In this document: piece after piece, positions 49,303-58,982 of the stretch | Layout: the number at the start of each line of letters is the position of its first letter | Position numbering within the stretch: the stretch's first letter is position 1 | Assembly: GCF_910592395.1 (NCBI RefSeq) | Contig: NC_088310.1 | Coordinates: forward strand, 5,339,501 to 5,403,500 | DNA length: 64,000 nucleotides | Direction: 5' to 3' | Origin: Lineus longissimus | Lineage: Eukaryota; Nemertea; Pilidiophora; Heteronemertea; Lineidae | Program-made: the position numbers and the translations under genes | The notes under the pieces: model-generated | What the model saw: only the letters and a program-made list of their open reading frames with translations | Told to the model about the DNA's origin: nothing | The model's database searches: none

Positions 49303-50835
49303 AGAACACCTATGATAAAACCCCGTGTTTTTTCAAGACCCGTGTCTTCGCCGTGTGTCAAAAAACCCGCGGCGCACTTACACCTATCAGTTGGGTTAGA
49401 TAATGATTAATAGCCCCGGCGACAGGTGCGCTGTAGGTAGGGAGCTCTCCTGTGTTTGTTTCCCGTTGGAGGGGAATTTCGCATGCGCAATACCGAGGCA
49501 ACTACACCGCGCCATCTGTCGCCGGATCTTAGAACTTGCAATTGCTGTGTCTATTCAGATTCCACCTATCAATGAAATGGCCAGGGCCATTGTGCTCACC
49601 TCATGTGGAGGAAAGATGGATAAAGAGCATGGTATTGTGTCATGTAGTGTTAGGTTTGATGTAGGTCCAAGCAATTACAATTTCCCCAAAATGGCCAATT
49701 TACAGTACATTCGACCTCTGTGACCTTGAAAAGTAGGTCAAATCAAAGAAGACCCGGGTGACACATTGAATGGTTGTTAGAATTAGATGTACCTATGATA
49801 TAAAATTGGTGCCAATCGGGCAAGTCATTACTAGGAATAATGGCATTTTGAAGAATTTAGGATTTGGCCCCCTCCCTGGAGGCCAAACGGTAAATCAGAT
49901 CGCACCAAACTTCAGTACCTGAGATCACCTGACCAAGGGGTACATGTGTACTTAATTTGTGATCAATAGTCATTGCAGTTAAGAAACGTGCCATAGTTAC
50001 GGCCTAACGGCGAATTTACGCCATTTGACCTCTGTGACCTTGACAAGAAGGTCAAATTAAAAACCTGTGTGACATATACTGTATGGTGGTTAGATGTACC
50101 CATGATATCAAATTGGTGGCAATCGGGCAAGAAGTTAAGGAATAATCACATTTTTAAGGTTTTTGGATTTTGCCCCCTGGTGGTCAAGTGGTGAATCATA
50201 TTGGACCAAACTTCGGTCCCTGAGATCACCTGACTAAGGGGTAAATGTGTACCAAATTTGGTATCAATAGTCATTGCAGTTTAGAAACGTGCCATCGTTA
50301 CATCCTAACGGCCAATTTACACCATTTGACCTCTGTGACCTTGAAAAGGAGGTCAAATCAAAAACCCGGAGGATATATGATGCACCTTTGCTAGAAGTAC
50401 CTACCATATTTTTTTCAAAATTTCCCGACTACTATTAAGGGAGATATTGCATATTTTCACTTTTAACGTTTGGCCCCCTGGTGGCCAAACCATGAAACGA
50501 ATCGGACCCAAACTTGGTCTCCAAGGTGTCATTACATAAGGGTACATGTGTACCAAGTTTCAACTCAATAGCTCTAACAGTTACGAAACGTGCCCTGCTA
50601 ACGGACGACGGACGACGACGACGACGGACGACGGACGCCACGGTATGGGATAAGCTCACCTCTGCTAAGAGGTGAGCTAAAAACCTGTGTTGAACACGGG
50701 TCTGAATTAGCCCCCGATTGGCCGCATCAAGCTCGATGGGGCTAATAGACACGGGGATTTGACACACGGGTCTATTTAGACACGACAATTCATAGGTGTA
50801 AGCGCAAAAGACACGGGGATTTGATAGGTGGAAGT
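49303..50835. repeat. Foldback-like element interrupted by repeat copy C
   Basis: The left end has ACACCTAT(G/C)A and CCCCGTGT repeated. The right end carries the inverse (ACACGGGGATTTGATAGGTG, twice in variants). About 1.1 kb of the interior is the inserted copy C. The ends are approximate. Confidence 0.5.
49572..50680 (-). repeat. 1.1 kb interspersed repeat, copy C
   Basis: A full-length copy, reversed, with ATGAAATGGCC at its left and GGTGAGCTAA at its right. It sits inside the CACCTAT/CCCCGTGT foldback element, so it is the younger insertion. Confidence 0.85.
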
Positions 50836-52782
50836 ACGACTAATAAAACCATACATTTTCATAAAGCTGATTACCTTGGCTATCAATTGGCGTTGTTTCT
50901 GGGTATCAATTAGGTAAGAAGTAATCAATAATCAGTAATAATCAATATTTTTTGATTGATTTTGCTCTAATTGATTGATTTTTCTGATTTGAACAAAGTA
51001 TATGGAACTGTAATTGATGCAGTTACAACCTGTTAATGATCAACGTAACTTGATTGATAACCTTTGATTGACTATTGTCTATTACTGATTGATCGAATAA
51101 TACAACATAATATTAATTTATATGCTAATCAGTTCTTGTACTGTGACGCTGCACAAGCGCCAATCAAACTGCAGCGCCCTCTGTAAACTATGAATGAAAC
51201 TAAATCTGGTCTTCTGCAGATCACCAGGGACACGAATACACTGTACAATAGCGTCTAACGTGTACCGAGAGTTCTGTACTAAAGCATTAGTATAGGGACG
51301 ATATATCGTACCGCCTACGCGAGACAAAATACAGGGACGATATATCGTCCCCTCTAGGGAGGCGAGGGGTTAAGGGCAATATTACCCAGCTGTCTGCTGC
51401 CCAGTCACCTCCTGTTCTACATAAGTAGTTTCCATCAACAAATTGCACAAAAAAAGGAAAAATTCCAAAGACTGAATTATCGCGCTTTTCTGATGTTGAC
51501 CCATTTAGCTCTCCAAGCAGTGACCCTTTTCACGTGGAACAGTGCACGAGTAAGGCGTTTCCTGGAGTAAGGACCTACCCTGTGACGTCTTGGTACTGAT
51601 ATTATGACGGGAAAGGTATTTCGTGCCAGGACTTGTGCTACCAGAAATAATGAATAACACGTTTTTCTACTATCTAAGAGCTGAAACAAAATGGCTAAAG
51701 CATCAAACATGATTGGAGATTGGAAAAATAGTTTATAGGTGAACCAGAGGAAGAACAAAACTACTGCAATAACAAGAGCAACGCAGGGCGTAGCATATGC
51801 CCCGGTGAGCACTTTGAGTTGGTGTATTAGGAAAGTGAAGTGTTTTTCAGACAACCCCGGGCAGCTGGTGTCATAGCTGACTAGGTTTAGTTGACATCGT
51901 AAAAGAGTTATTGGTCTGTAATGCCCGCTGTACACGTTATCTTTTTCTACCCACATAAAAAGTTACATGGTTATTACTCAAAGCGTTCTTGTTAAAATGA
52001 GAGGAAACGAAAAGTTTACAGACGCCTGACGCCTACCGGCTGACGGACATTGGTAAAACATAATGCCTCCGCAATGCTTTACGCATTGGCTGGGGCATAA
52101 CAAGCTGCCTATTACTTTAGAGTCACACTCCACCAAAAAACATCGATGAAACCCCAGTAAAAACAGTAGTAATAGAAGATTCAGCAGAAAGCATCTAAAA
52201 ATGTTTGGGTAGACACCTGCGATATAAATAAAAACTGACCACATTCGGCATTTAAATCAACTGTTCTAGGAACAAACGTCTTGGCGCCAAAACCCGATGT
52301 TGGCGAAAATTACATAATATCATGTAAAATCCAAGGAAGACATCAAGGAATCGCCTACGAGTGGGCACCTGCAAAAATGTCAGTTGCAGCAGAAACTAGT
52401 CTAATCCAGAACGTGTGTAATCCATTTGTGACTGTGTAATTCACTATGAAATAAATCCTTAATCCAATGTTTCCGTTTCTTCCATGCACCGACACTGCCT
52501 CAAGAATATTTCCGCCTCAATTTTGTTAAGTCCCTCGCATTGTTGTACTAAACAAATCATAGCCTGGAAAATCAAATTATAAAATTTCATCTATGATGTG
52601 ATGATAATGCTTTACTTTGATAACAAATTAAGTGTATAATAAGAATGCAGTGGACAATCAAGTGACATATTTTCGTGTTTCCCAACAAAATCAGCCCAAA
52701 TAATGATAATAACAAGGAGTTTTATATGGCGCTTTAAAAGAGCTTTCATTACCCAGCCTATCCAGAAGGTAAGAGTTACAAC
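50836..52782. other. Interval with two hydrophobic open frames of unknown status
   Basis: Minus strand 52,244-51,978 starts with a very Leu-rich segment (FRCFLLNLLLLLFLLGFHRC), followed by CPSQCVKHCGG and a second Cys. It could be a short secreted peptide. Minus strand 51,956-51,477 is open for 159 codons with a strong hydrophobic span (VALVIAVVLFFLWFTYKLFF). Neither matches a family I know, and no splice logic links them. Confidence 0.2.
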
Positions 52783-52850
52783 GTGGCACATGCCGGGTAT
52801 CGAAGCCAGGACCTCCCGATCACAATGTTGATGCTCAAACGTTGTGCCAC
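52783..52850 (-). repeat. tRNA-like SINE fragment with paired ends
   Basis: A 68-nt segment. Its two ends, GTGGCACA and TGTGCCAC, pair perfectly like an acceptor stem. CTTCGATACCC resembles a B box, and an anticodon-like loop TTGTGAT lies between. It is too short and irregular for a working tRNA. Confidence 0.45.
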
Positions 52851-52915
52851 TGCGTTCCTCTGAGCACAAATTATTCCATATGCCTGAAAATGTACCCATC
52901 TCTGTACGTAGGTCT

Positions 52916-52921
52916 TTTATT
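52916..52921 (-). terminator. Candidate polyadenylation signal of the minus-strand gene at 53.2-53.6 kb
   Basis: AATAAA on the minus strand, about 230 bp past the predicted stop at 53,151. Confidence 0.35.
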
Positions 52922-53150
52922 GTTTCATGACTATCCACAGGATAATGCATGAAGTGATTCAAAATCATCTCTAGGCACTGTATTTGGTTGCAGCCGGTCA
53001 GTTTAACCCAATTCGCTTCAAGTTTCTCGCCTGTCATGTGCTGTACTTTCATGGAGAGATACCATCAATAAGGCTGACCATTTGTCAAATTTCAGACCCA
53101 CCTCTGGCTCACGGACATTCATCATGGTTTTCATCTCTGTCTGCGGCAAC

Positions 53151-53577
53151 TCATCCTACAAGAAGTTTATGATGGCCTCCATCTGAAATAACATAACATT
53201 TGTCAAATGAAAGGTATCAAATTGCTGTTTGCTGTGCAAATTGTCCATGACGAAGTCGGAAGATGAACTGATGGAGAAGACATGAATGGTTAAAAGGCAA
53301 TTTAAAAATTGCATGTTTCTTACCTCCCAGTCCAAGATTGTTGTAAAGCTCTTCTGGCTTCTTACGAAAGGTTTCTTTACACATGTTTATCACACACTCT
53401 GCAAAAAAATAACAATTTGAATCCTTTGAAAACATTTCGACAATCATATTCATCATAAAGACATAAGAAACGTTTCTGCGGCTGTCTAAGTGCAGACAAT
53501 GACAGTCAAACCTTTTTTGCCTTTACATACCTGTAGCACGAGAAGTAAAAAGCTTTATGGACTGAATGATGCAGGAG
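53151..53577 (-). CDS. Unidentified gene, three 3' exons
   Basis: Exons 53577-53531, 53398-53324 and 53182-53151 have good borders (CTACAG/GTATGT; tttttttgcag; GGGAG/GTAAGA; gttatttcag) and matching phases. The joined frame runs SCIIQSIKLFTSRAT, ECVINMCKETFRKK, PEELYNNLGLG and DGGHHKLLVG, then stop. No family was recognised and upstream exons were not found. The clean splice signals and the AATAAA at 52,916 argue for a real gene end. The last exon could be read in another frame (MEAIINFL). Confidence 0.4.
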
Positions 53578-54219
53578 CTGAGCTTGTGTATGAAGTTGAA
53601 CTTCATCATACATGTATGAATTTTCAGAAAAGAAGTTTGACCCAGCACAAAGCCCAACTCAGAGTCAGATGAAAAAAAGATTTTTATTCTGTTTTAACTC
53701 TTTAAATCCTTGAATTTTTTTAGTGTTTCCAAGTATTTCAGCAATTTTCACCCCAAACGACCTCCAAATGCCCCCCCCCCCCATGTACAAGACAGCTAAT
53801 TAATTTCACTAGTACTATTTCATCAAACGGATGAAAACAAGTATATTGCATATCCCTAAACCGCCCGAAAACCAGCCTAAGTTTCATGATGGCGATGGTG
53901 TTGCTTGAGATTAGGTACGTGCTGGCAGGCAGCTAGGCTAGGAAACTAGACAAAAATCAGTGGCCGGATATCGGCCGGTTAGGACATAAAGGGTCAAATA
54001 TCACATGCCAAAAAATGACAAGCAGTTTTTTTTAAAAAACGACCGATGCTATGACTTTCAATTCCAAGCGATGACAGATCAATTAAATCAAAAATTTGTA
54101 TTGAAAAAGTTTGACCATCCAGTCCACGCGTTTACACTCCATCATCCATAGCCCAAAAACGATGCGGACAAATAATTTATCATGAATGGACAACAGTAGT
54201 AACAGTATTTTATTGTAAA
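53578..54219. other. No recognised feature
   Basis: AT-rich DNA with a C-run near 53,771-53,783. It may be intron of the preceding gene. Confidence 0.4.
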
Positions 54220-55341
54220 ATGAAATGGCCAGGGCCATTGTGCTCACCTCATGTGGAGGAAAGATGGATAAAGAGCATGGTATTGTGTCATGTAGTGTTA
54301 GGTTTGATGTAGGTCCAAGCAATTACAATTTCCCCAAAATGGCCAATTTACAATACATTCGACCTCTGTGACCTTGAAAAGTAGGTCAAATCAAAGAAGA
54401 CCCGGGTGACACATTGAATGGTTGTTAGAATTAGATGTACCTATGATATAAAATTGGTGCCAATCGGGCAAGTCATTACTAGGAATAATGGCATTTTGAA
54501 GAATTTAGGATTTGGCCCCCTCCCTGGAGGCCAAACGGCAAATCAGATCGCACCAAACTTCGGTACCTGAGATCACCTGACCAAGGGGTACATGTGTACT
54601 TAATTTGTGATCAATAGTCATTGCAGTTAAGAAACGTGCCATAGTTACGGCCTGACGGCGAATTTACGCCATTTGACCTCTGTGACCTTGACAAGAAGGT
54701 CAAATTAAAAACTTGTGTGACATATACTGTATGGTGGTTAGATGTACCCATGATATCAAATTGGTGGCAATCGGGCAAGAAGTTAAGGAATAATCACATT
54801 TTTAAGGTTTTTGGATTTTGCCCCCTGGTGGTCAAGTGGTGAATCATATTGGACCAAACTTCGGTCCCTAAGATCACCTGACTAAGGGGTAAATGTGTAC
54901 CAAATTTGGTATCAATAGCCAGTGCAGTTTAGAAACGTGCCATCGTTACATCCTAACGGCCAATTTACACCATTTGACCTCTGTGACCTTGAGAAGGAGG
55001 TCAAATCGAAAACCCGGAGGATATATGATGCACCTTTGCTAGAAGTACCTACCATATTTTTTTCAAAATTTCCCGACTACTATTAAGGGAGATATTGCAT
55101 ATTTTCACTTTTAACGTTTGGCCCCCTGGTGGCCAAACCATGAAACGAATCGGACCGAAACTTGGTCTCCAAGGTGTCATTACATAAGGGTACATGTGTA
55201 CCAAGTTTCAACTCAATAGCTCTAACAGTTACGAAACGTGCCCTGTTAACGGACGACGGACGACGACGACGACGACGACGGACGACGGACGACGGACGCC
55301 ACGGTATGGGATAAGCTCACCTCTGCTAAGAGGTGAGCTAA
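54220..55341 (-). repeat. 1.1 kb interspersed repeat, copy D
   Basis: A full-length copy, reversed, almost identical to copies B and C, with a longer GAC tract at 55,252-55,300. It is followed by TAAAAGG rather than the flank seen in the other copies, which fixes the element end at GGTGAGCTAA. Confidence 0.85.
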
Positions 55342-55874
55342 TAAAAGGCTGTATTAAAATTTTAGTAAATACTTACGGATTTTACATTCTTCAAAACACT
55401 TGAGTGTGGGCACGAGTGGCATTAAAAACCCCAGGGGTGGCACGGAGGGCCTGCAATGCCACATTTAAAAAACATGAGTTACCAAGATTTGGTATCCCGA
55501 TGCAATCATATTTACAAAACAAAAAGAAATACATGTAAGTGGTAGAAAAAATTTTTTGCAACTGATTTGAAACATATCTTAAACGATATGTGCTGGAGAT
55601 GCCAAGCCTCTTTCATGCCGTCATTGCCATGGTGATGCTGGCCGATGCTATTGCACCCCGTCAATCAAATATCCTTTAAAAAATTGTATTACAAATTGTA
55701 AAAAATCTTGACAGTGCATCATGCTGTGCACACGTGCTACCCGCTGACCGACTTTCGAATGTCGTCTCGAGCCAATGTGCATCCTTTTCTGTGAAGATCT
55801 ATTGTAAACATGGTTTGTTTTGGCGACCCTAGGTGGTGCCGGCGTATCTGGCAATACTGCAAAGGTCCTATAAA

Positions 55875-56036
55875 TAGACGAATTCGAAGAAGTTTGTTTT
55901 GGTGCTGACCAGAGCGTGGTGTACCTAGGCATTGTCCAAAGTCAGCTAAGGCCTTCTGACGAGTGACATGTTCTGGGTGTGCGCACTCATTGTTTAAATT
56001 GTTTTGGAGCCGATTCCTCTTCTTCAAACAGGCCTA
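55875..56036. repeat. ~160-bp MITE, copy 1
   Basis: Begins TAGACGAATTCGAAGAAG and ends in a degraded inverse (CTTCTTCAAACAGGCCTA). The interior contains GGCCTTCTGACG and GTGTGCGCA, shared with copy 2. Confidence 0.65.
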
Positions 56037-56176
56037 TCTGGATGAACACACTCCCTCAAGTGCATGCACACAGTCCCTTCACTGCCACAACCTTCTACCA
56101 AAATAACATTGCGCAATATTGTTTCACCACTAGGCCTACGCCTCGTTATTTCACCAGTTACGTCATTACGTTGATA

Positions 56177-56333
56177 AGACGAATTCGAAGAAGTTTGCAC
56201 TGACCCTTGAACAAAGGATCGCCGTGTCTCTCTAGGCACTGTCCGAAGTCGGCTTACTAGGCCTTCTGACGTATTCCGAGTGTGCGCATTCGATTTGTTT
56301 TGGCACCGATTCCGTCTTCTTCGAATACGTCTA
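56177..56333. repeat. ~157-bp MITE, copy 2
   Basis: Ends AGACGAATTCGAAGAAG and CTTCTTCGAATACGTCT are inverted repeats with one mismatch. It is a better preserved member of the family at 55,875. Confidence 0.75.
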
Positions 56334-57838
56334 TTTCCTAAGTGGTGATATATAATATAGACCTAGGCCTATAGATTCATGCACTAGATTGGGAACAATG
56401 TTTACATGACGTAGTGTTGGCTGTCGTCACGTCACCATGCATTTTACATTACTGTAACGTGACGAGACGCGACGTTTTCGTAAACATGGTCCCAATGAAG
56501 TGCATGGATCTATAGTAGGGCCTACCGATACATAGTAGGCACTCCATGACGTGTTGGCAATACAATATCATGATGGACGCACACTCCACAGAGAGTAAGA
56601 CTGAGCTGAGAGTGACACTAGGCTTACACATACACAGACATGATGAAGCCTGTAGCCTGAACGCCTAGACTGCAGTCTTAAGTCTGCACACACTCGACAG
56701 TGTCAATGACACACACGCCATGCATCGATTGCATGAATGATGGTCTGTACTCTGTGGTACCGGGCGGTAGGCCTACGAGTAAGAGTCTTTTTCTCACAGA
56801 ATCAACGAAAAAAACTTGTTCGTCTTCTACAATACTTTTCCCTAAATCATCCAGACCGTAAAGCAATAATATTTACCGATTGCATGATGGCGAACAGCAA
56901 TCCCAAGATAGTATTTCGGAACAAACTACTCATGCTAGTATAACCGCGGCAAAAGCACGAAAAGCAGCGACAAGACAGTGTCCAAACGCAAGGGAAATCG
57001 TCGTTAATTTGTAAAGTACGCCCTCTCGCGGAGAACGACTGACCCCGTCTTGGCCATTCCAATGTTAGTGCCCTAACAGACGGTAGCATATCTCAGCAAA
57101 AAATGCTTCAAAAGTATCGAAATACTCAGGATTTTTAAAATACTTTTGCGATAGTCCATAGATGGAATTGGGTTTGGTGGTGTAAGGGTGATTGATTTCT
57201 GGTTTATTTAGCCGTTTTGCTGGACTACCGCAATAAATGTGTCAATTTCGTGGAAGAAAATAACAGTTTCGAGAATTCCAGTGATATCAATATAGTCCCC
57301 AGACGGGATCTGGGGCCTATAATGAGTTGATGGAGACTGGGGCAACCTCCTTACCTTGGCAGGCAACAGGTATAGTAGGAGACAGGAAGCTCCCATCCTG
57401 AAGCTCAGGCCAACACCCAACACTCGGCACAATCGACCGTGTGCGAGGGGAGGAGGTTACGACTGACTCTGGATTTTGGAGGATGGGAGCTCTTTACATC
57501 CCGTGTAGTAAATGCACGTAAACGATCATAACTCTTGTTCCGTGGCTACAAATGAACTCACAATCAGCTCTGGTTGTTCCATACGGCAATACGTAGGCCT
57601 GTACAATTGACAAAAAGAAAGAAATAATTCTGGCACATGTGTATATTTTATTGATATAAACAGTTTTTGATACTGAAGGTGTTACATTAGCTTCTTCTCA
57701 ACAAACATGAAGAGAAACTGAAAGCAGAAACCATATGCTTTTCGCAAGCATCATAATTGTCCTGAATCATCTGAATCATCTACACGTGACCAATGCACTG
57801 CAATAGTGCATCATAATATAGTCTCATAACACCTTCAT
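56334..57838. other. No confirmed gene; repeat-related small open frame
   Basis: Minus strand 57,393-57,208 could encode a 62-residue product starting with a hydrophobic MGASCLLLYLLPAK and ending IVL-free with AVVQQNG. A GTAAGG donor follows the AAG codon at about 57,352. The block at 57,300-57,690 is shared with 39,090-39,410, so it is probably repeat sequence. Confidence 0.25.
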
Positions 57839-58155
57839 CGCCGAACCACGTAGATCTACGTGGCCCAAATCCCACCTCCCATTTGAGCTGGTTATCGGAG
57901 TCTCATGGACTTCACGAAAGAACTACGCCATCGCCATCTTCAGGGCAAGGGAGGAACTGAGATGACCAAACGGTCATTTCAGTTTCTCCCTTGCCCTGTA
58001 GATGACTCAGAATTGGAAAAACAGACTCAAAACAGACTCAGAATTGGAAAAACAGACTCAGAATTGGAAAAACAGATAAATGGGCTTATATCTTTTATAA
58101 CATAACTAGGGAGCATTTAGACAAGGGTTATTTAAACCAAGGCTGGTGTAAAAGT

Positions 58156-58692
58156 GTGAAAACTGTTCTAGACGGCTGTGGCCTCACTCAAATTTGGTAT
58201 ACTCCCGAGGTTTTGTCCCTACGAGAACTGAAAATTGTAGTTGAACAGATAATGAGAGACCAGTGTGAACAACTATGGAGAAACGAGGTAAATAACGATT
58301 TCAGATGTATAATTTATAGAATGTTTAAACAAAACCTGAATATGGAGCCCTATGTTAAAAAATTACCATTATATCAAACGGTCAGTATTTGTAAATTTCG
58401 TACTGGATCTATAAAATTCCCAGAAACAGTAACCAGAATGTATAGAAATGAAACTGCAGAAAATATTTGTGGTCTTTGTGACCAGGTTTGTGTAAGAGAC
58501 GAACTTCATTATTTTATTACGTGTCCGTATTTCCGTCACATGCGAGTAAGGTTGTTTCCAAACTTAAAAGAATTACCTCAGGTTTTTTATCATGAATTTT
58601 TCCATCGCATTATGACTAAATGTTCCCGGGTAAACTTAGACAATATTCATAGTTTTTGTAAAGAATTCATCAGCTTGGTCCACCATATGTAA
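58156..58692 (+). pseudogene. C-terminal remnant of a non-LTR retrotransposon ORF2
   Basis: 178 codons, open to a stop. The basic, helix-rich sequence ends in a Cys/His cluster (CGLCDQV, then HYFITCPYF), as seen after the reverse transcriptase in many invertebrate non-LTR elements. A TTATG-repeat tail follows within about 55 bp, the usual 3' end of such elements. The 5' part with endonuclease and RT is absent, as expected for a 5'-truncated copy. Confidence 0.65.
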
Positions 58693-58746
58693 ATGTTAAA
58701 TCATGTAACCTCTTATACCCGAAAGGGTTTTTTGGAGAGAAATAAA

Positions 58747-58786
58747 TTATGTTATGTTATGTTATGTTATGTTATGTTATGTTATG
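58747..58786 (+). repeat. (TTATG)n tail
   Basis: About eight TTATG units just after AATAAATTATG. It marks the 3' end of the retrotransposon insertion. Confidence 0.9.
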
Positions 58787-58982
58787 AAGTCATCTAAAGT
58801 TCTGAACTACGCCATCGCCATCTTCAGGGCACGGTAGAAACTGAAAAGCTGAAGCTAGACACTAGAAACTAGAAACTGAAGATGGCAATGGCGAAGTCCA
58901 TGAGACTCCGATAACCAGTTCCGATAACAAGGGGGGAATTGGGCCACGTAGATCTACGTGGTTCGGCGCTTCACTGAGCAAG

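Larger units (their letters stand above)
57839..58968. repeat. Foldback element with terminal inverted repeats, carrying a retrotransposon tail
   Basis: Both ends read CGCCGAACC followed by the perfect 18-bp palindrome CCACGTAGATCTACGTGG (57,846-57,863 and 58,944-58,961), in inverted orientation. The inverted similarity continues inward (GTTATCGGAGTCTCATGGAC; GCCATCGCCATCTTCAG). The interior was invaded by a reverse-transcriptase tail with (TTATG)n. The right end is 14 bp past the stop codon of the ependymin-related gene. Confidence 0.75.
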
